Of a stretch of 64,000 nt of DNA, positions 36,001 through 47,800 are shown piece after piece (the first letter of the stretch is position 1; each line of letters starts with the position of its first letter). This stretch comes from Echinococcus granulosus (taxonomy: Eukaryota > Platyhelminthes > Cestoda > Cyclophyllidea > Taeniidae): positions 709,982 to 773,981 of the forward strand of contig NW_020170405.1 of the NCBI RefSeq assembly GCF_000524195.1. The letters are read 5' to 3'. The translations under genes were made by a program, and so were the position numbers. The notes under the pieces were generated by a model that worked only from the letters and a program-made list of their open reading frames with translations, ran no database searches and was not told the DNA's origin.

Positions 36001-39000
36001 GTTCACACACTGCTTCATTGAAATCATCCCCCAAGTCCCCAGTTGCTAGTTCGAGGGGCTCTCCTAGCAAATGTATGCTTTTTCAAAATTATTATTTTAG
36101 CTGTGTTTTCGACTTGTCTTAGCTGGCACAGCGCTAATTTAGGACTCCATGTCTGCGTGATGTACAGGTTCGCCTTAGTTCCCTCCACCCTAATGCTGTG
36201 CTTTTAAGGTTAATGATAGTTTTGGAGGTTTACTAGGATTAGCGATGACAATGCGTGCCATTTCCACAACACCGTGTCAAATATTGAAGCTGTCTGCACC
36301 ATGGAAAATTTTGATTTCATGCTAGTGTTATTAGCTTGTATTTACAATGAATCACAAAAGGTGGTAAAATTGAGTCTCCTATCGATTCATCTCAGTAAAA
36401 TATAACACCTGGTCTGTGTATTCCATGAATCGCTCCTTTTAGAGCACAAGCGTTTTTGAATTTGAAAAATGGGTAAGTCTGGATGGAAATAATCATGTGC
36501 TCTTTTAACATACAGAGCATTAATAATCAGTTTTTCTCTCGAATAGGTAAAATGAAGCTAAAAAGGAGCGTTTGTCATCTGGTAGTTCATCCCACCTTTT
36601 GCTTATCTCGTTTCTAAATTTCTATTTCCACTTTTTTGTCGTTAAATGTGCTCTTAGATCGGGTTTGCATATGATGCAAACCATTTTATCGGTGATAACT
36701 TTTTGCTTTGATAGGTTTGTGTCATTTGTAGGGATATGAGCAAGCTAAACCAGTTTTGGTCTGGTGTTTTCATTTAGATATGACTCGACAGTTTCGGGAA
36801 ATTAAATGCTTAGTCTTTTGGGATCTGTTCTGGATTACGTAGCTGCAGCTCACAGTTTTGCTTGAACTGTGATATTCCTCTTGTGCTACAATTCATGCTT
36901 AAACCTAATCACTTTTTGGGATTTAATGATCCCTAAATCTACGTAGCTCTGTTGACAATCAGTAATGCCTACACTGGCATAAGAGTAAAGTCAAGCCTCG
37001 TATTATTCTTCGCAGCCAAGAATTCGGCGTTGAAGCCGACGTCAACCACAGCTGGTGCAGTGGCTACGCCAGCGTCGATTACTGCATCGACCAGCACGGT
37101 ATCAATCGTCACCACTACAACTTCACCGGCGGGAAAGGTAGCTCTCGTGGACTGGGACTGCTTCATTGCCAAAGACCCACGCAAAGCGCGCTGCAACAGT
37201 GTCAGTATTACCAACCCTGCTACCGCTGCCACTCATTATTCCACCAAATCGCCACCCCATCCCTCCATCAAATCGATCACAACCACGAACCGCAGTCCCA
37301 AGAGTCCTACCTTCCAAACTACCGAACGTCGTCCTCCTTACCAGCCAAAAAAAAGTCCCGCTGATGAGGTTGGTGTGATCTTGCTCATAACTGGCAGCGT
37401 GATGCCTGATAGAAAGGTTTCAGCGTTTTTTTGTGCTCTTAGTCAATGCTAAATATTATCTGATTTGGTAATTTCGGCTACAATTTTTTACAACTTGCCA
37501 TTGCACATTTTCATCGTATTTTTACTCCTTTGAAAGAAGCACCAATTGCCTAATAATGAGGGGAATTGTTTGATTTTCCCGACCTCCTTGACTCGTGGCG
37601 TAGTAGGTCTTGCAAAGCAGTTGCTTAAGTGAAACGAACTAGTGGATGCCATTTAGTTTATTTTTTATCATGATTTGGGTAGAGTCGCGCGTCTTTTAGT
37701 GGGAATTAGCTCGACACCATTCATCCAGCACCCGTAGAATTTTCATGATTAGCGTCATACTATGTGGCGCCCCGATTGTCTTCTTTAAGCTCACACGTCA
37801 CAAATGTATGACATGTTTAAGGTAAAATGAATTGAAGCGGAGGGGAAGAACGGAATGGATACAAAATGTACCATGTCAGAACAATAAAAGAAACCTTGGG
37901 TACGGTGGCTGCTTTTTCTTTGAGATTTTGGTAGCAAGTGCCAAGAACTGGTATGTCCACACCTACCAAACAGTAGTTTCAAATTCTACATTGTGCCCAA
38001 GCGAAGCGGTCAGACCTTTATTTTACTTATTCATTTTTACAATTCCGAAATGGACTGACTTCATCTTGGAATAGTGCGATCGCGTTGTCCTACTTGTGTG
38101 GCCATCTTAATCTGGCCACTGATGCCTTTGGAGCCGTGGCAACCGGCCAGTACCTAATGTATTGTTATTGCGGTTGTACTTCTACTGATTATTGTTGAGT
38201 AAAACTAAAAAATCTTTGTAGGACTCAACGTCACTCTCGAGCAAGAGGCAGGTCACTGGCGATGTTAGTTCTGACAACTGTCGCCCATGTCGGGCTCTTT
38301 TCTGCAACCCTTCCACCCTTGAATCGGTGCAATTATTTGCTGAGGAAAGAAGTGCAGAATGTGCGACGACCTCGAAGCTTAGTAAAGAGTTTTCTCCAAA
38401 ACTTGATTCTACCTCATTGCTGGATTCATCTCCTCCGACAAATGGCGATGGGAAGGTATCTCTAGCTTTTCATGGCCAACTCGTTTAATTCCTTATGCCT
38501 TCAAGCTGTGATATTTTCCCTTTTAGCTTGTTGAACCCAAGGCCTCTGATATTACTACTCGTTCTTCAAGCGGCATGAGTGATAGAGTATGCGGTAAAGG
38601 AAATGAGACTGCAGCTAAAAATCTGGTTTCATCTCTTCCCGTTCATGATAACAGCGATTCCAATTCAGTGAGTGGTCATTTGCTTAGAACGTTTCTTCTA
38701 GTGAACTCGCTAAGCATTACTATTTGCTGGTCTTTAGGAAGCGACTGCTCCGGCCGTTAATAATAGTCAGGATCTACTAATTTCTCCTATTGACAATCGT
38801 GACGTTGAGAGCAATCAAACGCTTCGGAAACGCTTACGGCCACGCAAATCTATTGACTACTTTGAGTCAGCGAAAAGGGTAAACAAAAAGGTGAAGATGG
38901 AGGAGGTGGAGAACAAACTGGTTTCGAATGACGAGGATACGAAGCTGAATGGAGCTTGGAAAGACGAAGATGATGAGGAGGAGGTGAATCAGGAAAAGAA

Positions 39001-39406
39001 TAAAAGGAAGGGTAAACACATGACCACGCACTGTTGCCCGGTCTGTCGGCTGACCGGATTCGCAACGTTGGCGGAGCTTAAGGTGCATCGAAAGATCTCG
39101 TGCCGAAGGAAGTTAAAACCGAGACGTTTAAATGAACACAGTATTGTGTGGTACTGTCCTGGCTGTCCGACAACGCAGGGCCCCTTTGAATCGGCTGCGG
39201 CTCTGCTCAAGCATTTGCCCACCTGCCGAACAAAGAAATTGGGCGGTGGAAGGGTCAAGGCCAACCATCCCGCACTTTCCATCGGTCCCCTCTGCCCGTC
39301 TACCCTCTTTGGTCCCTCCACCACTTTCGGATGCTCTATCTGCGGTGTCATTGTCGCCTCCGAGTCGCGGTTGGATCAGCACCGTAGGGATGAGCACAAT
39401 TATTAA
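33005..39406 (+). CDS. Large nuclear-type protein with C2H2/C2HC zinc fingers at both ends
   Basis: Ten exons: 33005-33037, 33503-33725, 33904-34044, 34109-34180, 34255-35862, 35941-36072, 37016-37368 (or 37416), 38222-38455, 38527-38667 and 38738-39406. All joins are in phase, giving about 1,201 (or 1,217) residues. Near the N-terminus are a C2H2 finger (CGRCHRLC...HAQLAH) and a C2HC finger (CLECG...NHMHNKC). The long middle is Ser/Lys-rich and probably disordered, with many SP sites (KSPKSGRK, SSPKSPVAS, RSPKSPT). A basic stretch (RKRLRPRKSIDYF) and an acidic run precede three C-terminal fingers: CPVCRLTGF...HRKISC, CPGCPTTQG...HLPTC and CSICGVIV...HRRDEH. I do not recognise a named family; DNA or chromatin binding is inferred from the fingers. 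The 78-nt intron 35863-35940 is a multiple of three with no stop, so it may also be retained. Confidence 0.82.
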
Positions 39407-40029
39407 AACCTGCTTCTGGGTCCTCACACACACGGGTGAACCAAATCTGTATATATATATGTATAGGAGTTTGTTTTTTCTGCTATAAACACGCGCAAAG
39501 TTCGCGTGTGCATGAATGTTTTGATGAGGCAGCTGTTTGTATTTACAACTTTTTAAAATTTTTGCATTGTTTTGTGGGAGGTTATTAAAGATGTCAGTAG
39601 CGTTGCTTCATCCGTTTTCGCTTAGTTTGGGCGTTCCAGACGAATACGGAGTTTTAGTCTGCGTTGTATTGAAGTTATAGAAATTTTAGTGTGGGAATCC
39701 TATTTCAAGCTTGAAAAATGCCCCTGATTTCCCGATTAGGGCTTTGGTTGACACTCTCACTGCAAATTGGTTGATTGTGTCTATCATGGAAAATAATGTG
39801 AGGGCCGGGGTAGATCATGTTTAGTTTTTAATTAAGAAAAAAATGATGAGGTAGGGGAAAAGGAGATGGATTTCTTAACTTTGTCAGGCGGAAGTGACAT
39901 TTCAGGATGCTGAAAACTGTTACTTTTGCGTTGACATTGGATGTTTCCTCATTAGTGGGTGAGTTAAAAGTCTCCCCAAACTGTTCGCGTTGACTTGAAA
40001 AGCAACTCCGCAGCTCAAGCTTGCTACTT
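39407..40029. other. 3' flank of the zinc-finger gene
   Basis: A TA-rich stretch near 39450 and an ATTAAA near 39583 that may end the transcript. No gene seen. Confidence 0.45.
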
Positions 40030-40490
40030 GAGGAGTGGCTGACTACGGTTTCCAAACATGTTCTGCCATGTCCCAGAAGAGACACTGTCTGGCACTTAAT
40101 CAAGGCGATCCCTGCACCATCAGCGTAGACTTTTATGGCAGTGAAGGGAGCTGGGCCTCCATTGTGGTCTCTGCATTCTTTGTGCTCAAGATTGTAAGGT
40201 CATCGACATTTATCAAAGGGTGATCAATGCAAAGCCCCCTCATCACTTTTTGCCCAACATCTTTCTGATGGACACTATTCCACCATAGTCGACTGATTAG
40301 CCTAGCGGTGGGGCTCACCTTGTCGACCTGCTTCAAATCGAGGAGAAATTGCGTCATGAGTAGCTTGGAATAGGCCCGTTTGCTTCCACCACTTCTCAAA
40401 ATCACATTCCGGTCTTCCACGTTACCCACTTCCAGAACCCAGCTTATCAAGACTGAAATCTCAACTCATCCTCGGTAGACCATGAGTTAC
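40030..40490. repeat. GC-richer island with a tRNA-like (SINE-like) segment
   Basis: This block is richer in GC than its surroundings. At 40298-40343 it reads TTAGCCTAGCGGTGGGG, then TCACCTTGTCGACCTG and CTTCAAATCGAGG. These resemble the A box and B box of a polymerase III promoter at short spacing. A related segment lies at 42070-42142 on the other strand. The minus-strand open frame across it has no known motif. Confidence 0.3.
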
Positions 40491-42069
40491 CATAGTTGCA
40501 TTTACCTCTTGCAGGCCCAATTCCTGATGTAACTCATTCGTAATCGGTAATTTGAAAAATTGCCTTTTGAGATTAGTGCGAATAGAATGGTAAACATGGC
40601 GTGCCTGAATCCACCGACTTCGTAATTAAAACGATAGGGAAGGAAATGCTCTTTCATAAATATTTGTTCCCATGTACGATTCTTTGTGAATTCCGACATC
40701 GACATGTTGTGCATCGCGAAATCCCCTCCCCTTGTGGACTTGAAAAAAAAGTTTTAAAATCTAAAAATGGTGCTTAGTTACCCAAACCACTGAAACCCTC
40801 CTCCATTCTCATGGAAGGGTAATAATGCCTACCTCATTACAGAGTATTTGATTTTGCTTGAGCATTAAATCAGTAAAGCAGGAAGTTTCCGTAGCGTAAA
40901 CCTTGCAAATCATTTTAACTAACATCTAGCTTATCCTTGCCTTCACTGGTGGTAAAACATCCTGTCCAACGTGTCGAGTATTTGCCTTAGCATCCTTCAG
41001 TAGATGGATCGCTAGATGGACACCCTTATGTTTATGGCCTACCGACGGGATGGGGCACTTTGACGATCACAATCCAATGTCGCACATACATTAGCATTAC
41101 CATCACTACTGTTTGAAATGCAGGTGTAGGGGACGCAGTGATCCATACCGAACGCTGCGTGGTTGAAAGTGGTCCTAACTTGTTGAGGTTAAGGTCTGTT
41201 TATTCCTCATTATTAATAATTAAGATGGCTTTAACGTGCCTTCATGCGTTAACTTTGCTTCTACTCTGGTGTTACTATATGCTACTACGTAGCCAAAGTA
41301 TTGACGGTTCTGCCAGTCCTAGCTTTAAGTTTCTTGAAGTGACTTGAGCTTGACAGTCTACTTGGCCACCAACTATGTCAGTCGGGGCAATCGGAGACTG
41401 TTCACGGGACCTGCATTTGAGGCGATCGTATACAGTTGTAGATCGTAAGTAGCTCGCATTACTATTGGATTACCAATGAATTTTACCCCCAAACTTTAAT
41501 CAGATATCCGCCGTTAACCCAGAGCAATCTCCTCCTCCATCCGGATCAAAAATTCAAGGAAAGAATCCGGGAGATTCTTTTCATTGCTGTTGGTTTTCTA
41601 CTTACTGACGCGCTTTTTTTCACTCACCAGTAGGTTTTGTGTCCTTTTTGGTGAATTCATTTCGTTGAGTACATTCAAAAGAAAAAAATAATAATAACTG
41701 TGGTTTTGATTTTAGACTTAATTATTTACCAATCTGGTAAACTTAGAAATCAGCGTCGAGTTGACTGTCGTGCTTCCAAACAGAATAATCATGAGACAGG
41801 GACTCTAATACGAAATCCCATTTTCCAAATCCTATGAGGAAGTCGAGGGCACGCCGTGTGGTTACGTGACTATCGGTTGATTGTCGAAGTCGCGAGATGA
41901 TTGCATTTTTGGTAAATTTATAAAGTTTTGATTACCTTTTCCCTCACAGTGACTACTAGCACACTTAAGGTTCCTCTGTTCGTGATGTTGACCAATTAGG
42001 AGGATAAAAAAAGGGCCCATGTTGCGATCCTTTCTATAGTGTTCGGGAATTGGTCACGGAAATGCAAAC
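40491..42069. other. Intergenic, no feature
   Basis: AT-rich; short open frames only, none with a family feature or splice partner. Confidence 0.4.
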
Positions 42070-42142
42070 ACCCCGAGAATCGAATCATGATGAACTCTGC
42101 CGCTAGGTTACACTCGCTGCGCCAACCAGGACTACCCCGCCA
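42070..42142 (-). repeat. tRNA-like (SINE-like or pseudo-tRNA) element
   Basis: Read on the minus strand it has TTGGCGCAGCGAG (close to the A-box consensus TGGCNNAGYNGG), then AACCTAGCGGCAGAG and GATTCGATTCTCGGGG (B-box-like). The A-to-B spacing is near that of a tRNA. I could not fold a convincing full cloverleaf, so a tRNA-derived repeat is more likely than a working tRNA gene. Confidence 0.35.
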
Positions 42143-43950
42143 AATCTAATGGATAACCTTTTGAGCTACATTTAAGTTCCTGAAGAGGCGACACCCAAAG
42201 GGGGGCATTCATGTTTCCGTCGAATTGTTTCAGGTGAAGCGAATAAAAGCTTACATCCCTAAGATCTACAATTAGCAAGAGATATCCTTAACTGAGGCGC
42301 ATCATCCTTTGGCGATGTTTGTCTGCGCCTACTAATTTGTCTCCACAAACCTGCTGGCGGGTGAAAAGCACGGTCAGCTGTAATTGGATAACCAAAAATT
42401 CGGTTTTCTCTTTTCCACTTAATCGACAAATTGGCTACGCTTCACGAAAACTGACGTTACACAAAGGAGGTAAATTCAAATTTCTCGTGTTTGACTTCTT
42501 CGAAACGTGATATTTTGTTAAAGCATACTTTAAAAATTGACGTTGGGTATGCCATAATGATATAAAACAATAACTGAAATTAAGCTATTTTGTAATTATT
42601 CGAAATTTTTTCCGAAAACGCTCAAGGTAAAGACATTTATAAGTCCACTGTCCACGACCAGGTATGGTATACATAGTTCAAATCCTTTTACTTCACTTTT
42701 AGTGTAGTGGAGATGGTCTGGCTAACTGCTATTGTTATTACGCCTAATACAACGCAAAAGAACTCAGACTTTAAACTCCGTCTTGCACGGTGGAAATGTG
42801 TAATTCAAATGGTTATTCGTGGAACACGTGAAAAATCAGTGAGGTAGTTTGAATCCACTAGTCCGTAATAATGTTATAAAACCATTCGATCAATTCGCAA
42901 ACAAAATTAATGTCACCCACTTTTACTGAAGAATGGTCCAGCGATAACTTCATTTTATTTTCATTTATGTAATCTCATCAAAAAGCATATCTACGTACGG
43001 AAGTGTATTAGCTCCGCACCAAATGTTTGGGCCAGCTACTAAAGTGGCACGCGACTGATGGGTTTGGGGGAGGGAAGTTAAGAAGTGGGATAGTGGAAAG
43101 GACTTTCGCCTGTTTTTCGTAATACCACACAATAAAGAGATGCTGTATTATCCAGTGCATATTTAAGCCTATACGCTTACTAATATTAAATCCCATCTTC
43201 ATTTCATGTTACTCTCCTCATGCATTCTTTACGTAATCGTTTCAGAGCGATAAAGACCTTTTCACATCTGAATGATACACATTTATGAAGGTTTGATCAG
43301 AAATTAAGGGAAGGTTACTTTGTTAAAGGGAAAGGATGTATTTCTATGCTTCCTTAAGGGAAACGTGATTGTCTCATCAAATAAAACAAAAATCTACCTG
43401 GACCTGACGCAAAAAAGGATGTTGAAAATAGTTTGCAGTATTTTCTAGAAATTAGGATTTCCCCTTTGCGCAACCATTCTAAGCTTTGGCAAAGTGTAAG
43501 AAGCCTTAATGAAAAGTGGGTAATGCTTTTTATGGTCTTCTTTCTACCCACGGCTACCTAAAAACCGTCCCCTCTTCCGTTCATCAATCACAACATAAAA
43601 TTATTTCTCATCTAGCCTCCTTATAAAATTTAATTAATAAAACCCCACAGTTCCCAAAAGCAAATTTTAATTATTCCGATAATTTATCAACAGGTTTTAT
43701 ACACTCTGCTAATTTGGTTTGATCGTGATTTTGACGCTCCTATTTTTCTATTAAGCACGACGCCTCGCACTTAGGCATCTTGGAGGGTATTGAGAGTGAA
43801 GCATCAAAGTTTAAGGCGATGCTGCAGAAGGAAGTGGAGTGAGGAGGACATAGTAATGCAGCAGTCTTATGCGACCCAATGCCTTTTCGTACTGCCAAAT
43901 TGCGAGTAATTTTTTTGCCGATGGAGGGAGTGACGCTGAGGACGAAATTA
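42143..43950. other. Intergenic, no feature
   Basis: AT-rich; no gene or repeat recognised. Confidence 0.4.
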
Positions 43951-43951
43951 T

Positions 43952-43973
43952 GCTGTTGTTGTTGTTGTTGTTT
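43952..43973. repeat. GTT microsatellite
   Basis: About seven GTT units in a row. An open frame on the other strand reads them as poly-Asn, which is not evidence of a gene. Confidence 0.85.
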
Positions 43974-44695
43974 GTGGAGAAAGTGCGTGTTACGTTAAAT
44001 TTTATCTTGACATTAATGATTGTTGCTGTGCAATTTTGAACCCATTGAGGAGTGATGTAGAGATGTGCTCTCCTGCTCTGTTTCACTACACACACTCTCC
44101 CACTTGGGAGATAAAAGTGTAACGGAAAAAAAAACAATGTTTCCCGATAAAATCGTAGAAGTGTAATTTTGTCAACTCTCGAACGGAAAAAATTGTAACT
44201 TTAGTTAAGTCAAAAATTTGTTGTCTTTTAAAGATGTTTAACTAAGTGATGCGTGCCAATGAAAAATGTGAAAGAAGGATTTTGACTTATCTAAATATAC
44301 ATTAAAGGAAAAAGTCCTACTTCTGTGCAGTCAGGACCTGCAAACTGGATTAAATAATGATCCATCGACCAATTATTTCTTTCAAACCGGACTTCATTTG
44401 GAGAAGTTAACCAAAATTTGGGGTTCTACAGGCAGAATACGAAATACAACTTCCTCTCCAGGTGTTATTTAGGTCAGAATAGACGGGAGATGGCGAATAT
44501 ACCATTGTTTGACGATATCGCTAGGCGTGTATCACAGACAAATTAAGGCGATACAAAATGATACGGTATTTGATTTCAAAACGAAGAAAATCGACTCGGA
44601 TGAATACTACTTTCGTAAAATCTTCCATTACATAGATTGCGTTTTCAAATGCACTAAGTTGACATGACGCTTTTTTGACGGTACAACATAGAGGG

Positions 44696-44795
44696 NNNNN
44701 NNNNNNNNNNNNNNNNNNNNNNNNNNNNNNNNNNNNNNNNNNNNNNNNNNNNNNNNNNNNNNNNNNNNNNNNNNNNNNNNNNNNNNNNNNNNNNN
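44696..44795. other. Assembly gap of 100 N
   Basis: Exactly 100 N, a placeholder for unknown length. The right edge is a GGA repeat (GGAGGAGGAGGAG) and the left edge ends GAGGG, so the gap probably hides a purine-rich tandem repeat. It lies just beyond the stop codon of the stomatin gene, in its likely 3' UTR. Confidence 0.95.
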
Positions 44796-44842
44796 GGAGG
44801 AGGAGGAGAGAAAGAAATGAAGAGGAATATCCACACTTTTAG

Positions 44843-47800
44843 CTATACATTCAGGTCGGAGCTGTTGTTGTTACAGCTGGACATGGTGGTGGCCGTGGTG
44901 GCGGTACTGGTTGTGGTGGTGGCAGCAGTGGCGGTGGGATGGCCGTTGATGCCGCTCTTCATGGATTGTGCAGGATTGCTCATTAGGAAGCTGGTGGTGA
45001 GGTCAATGGGAAGGGGAAAAATGATGGTCGAGTGGTGCTCGGCCGCGATCCCCGAGAGGGTCTGGAGGTAGCGCAGTTGCAGAGCAACTGGCTTATCGTT
45101 TAGCATCAAACTCGCCTCACGCAAGGCTCGTGACGCCTTTCGCTCGCCCTCGGCTTGAATGACCTACAAAGGAAACACATCCAACTACTCACCGTTTTTC
45201 ACCTCATTTACTAGCCTCCAGACAACTACCCTTTTTGAGACGGAATCAAAGTCGGAGTTTTGCATTTTCCGTGGAATCTGTCATCTTTACAATATTGAGG
45301 TTTATTGGCCATCAATAGGAATGCTGCCTTCTTTTCTTGTTTGCGATGTTTTTGAACAATTAAAATAGGCATTACTTCAACTTTCTAACTCTTTGGTCAT
45401 CTTGAGGGCAGAGTTTTATGTTATGTGCTGTTTAAGAGTAACAAAAAATTCCGCATTTAAATGGAAATGCTTAAATATCACAACCATTCAAGTGTGTAAA
45501 CTTTGCATTTGGACAAGATGCTCTATACGCCAAAGGAGCTTTCCATTTGAACAGTTTTTCTCATTTTAATCAAAAAACAGCCAACCCCTGCACTATTTAC
45601 ATCTCACTGATTCGGCACAAAAATAAAATTTACAAAATGCATTTAAAATAATTTGCGCAAAACTTTTTCCAAGTTGCAAAAGTGCTTAAAAGGGCTGTAA
45701 CCTGCTGTTTTCGGGTACTTTGAAGCACGGAGGCAAGTGTGAGAGTTATTTAGGAAACCTAATGCTTCACTCGGACAAAAAATTGTTGTAAATCCTCTAC
45801 GCCAGATAATTCTTATACTAGTTGATATCAGCACGATAAATTTTTTTTAGTTTGGCCGAGTCCGATTTATGGGCTGATTTGGAGAGCAAACCCCAATAAA
45901 TTCAAAGCGATTTGACAGCTTGCTTTCTGCCAAAATTTTTGACAATTTTGGTTTTGTGATAGAAAGAAGCTATGAAATCAATCCCGATACGCCTCTTAGT
46001 GTTTAAAGGCTCTGTTGTTGGTGATACAAGAAGAAAATCACATAAGGAAGTTTATTTCTGTAGTAGATTTGTCTACACAATAAAAGTTGAAGGTAAACTA
46101 TTTCTATGTATTCTTCGCTAGGGGATTCACTGATTTAAGCTTAAGCAATCCCGACTTCAATTTCATTAGGTGGAAATGGAACACATCTGCTTAACTTATG
46201 ACTGTACTTAAAGTGGAATGCAAATAAATCCTCTAATTCTCAAATTTTTTAAGGTCTAATTTACGCTTAAAGAATTTCATTTTTAACAGATTTACAGAGC
46301 AAACCTTACAAATGCAATAAATCAGGAATTTCAACTATCATTTCGTGACCTTCGTGAAGGACTTATGATTGACACGGCGAAAGCAAATCTCTCTACTCAA
46401 ATCAATCGAGTTTGGTTTAGTAGTTTTCAAAAGATGTCCAACCCGCAAAACGGCACATTTGCCCAAAGATTTCTGCAGATCAGTTCCATCACAAAATTTT
46501 GGAAGTCAATCACTCGCATACAAGCGAAGGCCACCGCGTCGACTAAGCTGCACGAATCTGCTGTCAGAAAACCCTTAATTGTATCTGGAAGGTAATACTT
46601 CCGTCGTTTGGTGACATCGTGAGTGGGTAATCAGCTCGTGTGAAATAGCCAGTGGATGTTCCTTTGTGCCTCAAAGCCGCCCACAATGGGGCAAATATTA
46701 ACCGTTGAGGTGGAACCCAAACCCTGCATAATTCAAGTTTTCCCGTACCTCAACGGCTACGTTCCTCAAATTCACCTTTTCGAATCTTACTTTCATACAT
46801 ATGTCAACCAAGATTTAGACATATATACAATTTGCGGTCGAGTAACGCACTAAAGAGCCAACGATCACAACTTTACTCATAATTTATAGTGGGTATTTAC
46901 AGAAAACCAGCCAAAAGTGTCCTTTCGACAAAATATCTCATTTTTGGGTTAGTTAGTTCCATTTGGATCAAGTAGTTGACTCTAAGCCGCGCAAATATGT
47001 AAATTCTGAACAAATGTTGCATACAATATGGGTAAAAACAGCAGTTACTTGCGAAGCCAAGAGATGTTAACAACTACAAATCATACTTTGGTTTCATGAT
47101 AATTTTTATCAAATTTTCCATTTAAATTTAGGATTTAGTCAATATAGTCTCAGTGGTGCACCCTTCATTTCCTCATAATTTCGTCAAAATAAGAAAAAGC
47201 TCATTTGGCAAAAGTGATGAGCAGTAAAAAGCAAACCTTTGCACGGGCCTCACGCGTCGCCTCGGCTTCTGCAGCCATCGCTCTTTGGAGTTGGACAGGA
47301 AGACGTACATCTTTTCTACAAACGAAGCAAGTCAAAGGATTGCACATTTACAACAGACGATGCTCGCCGCATTCGCATGATCACCAAGTAAGAGGGTAAA
47401 ATGGCCTTGGAAACAGGTCACCCACTCGAAATGGAAAGGTGGTTTTCAAAATCAGGTTAAAATGCAGCATTTTGTGCTGATAGCTACATCGCAGATGGAA
47501 ATGGAGCAACTGAAACAAATAATGTTGGGAACTTTAAATGCATGCTTAACTTCTGAGCTGTTTGGAGCCTAGTTCCATCTGATAGAGCTAATTTAAATGT
47601 CAAATCTTTCTTACATTTTGACCACAAATAAAAAAACGCACCAAAACTTGTGTTAAAGAAAAATTTTATAAGAATCGCTTGCTTTTTATTTTCCAGTAAA
47701 GATTTTGGGGTTAAGTAAAATCTACTATTCATAAAGATATAGGGATTATGGTAGGCTTTGCGAGGCCGGGTTTAGAAGTCACTCAAAAACAAATAACTGC

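Noticed and set aside
40133..40450. A 105-residue minus-strand frame
   Set aside because: It overlaps the GC-richer repeat-like island and the tRNA-like segment, and shows no protein family feature.
43811..44137. A minus-strand frame with poly-Asn
   Set aside because: The Asn run is only the GTT microsatellite read on the other strand.
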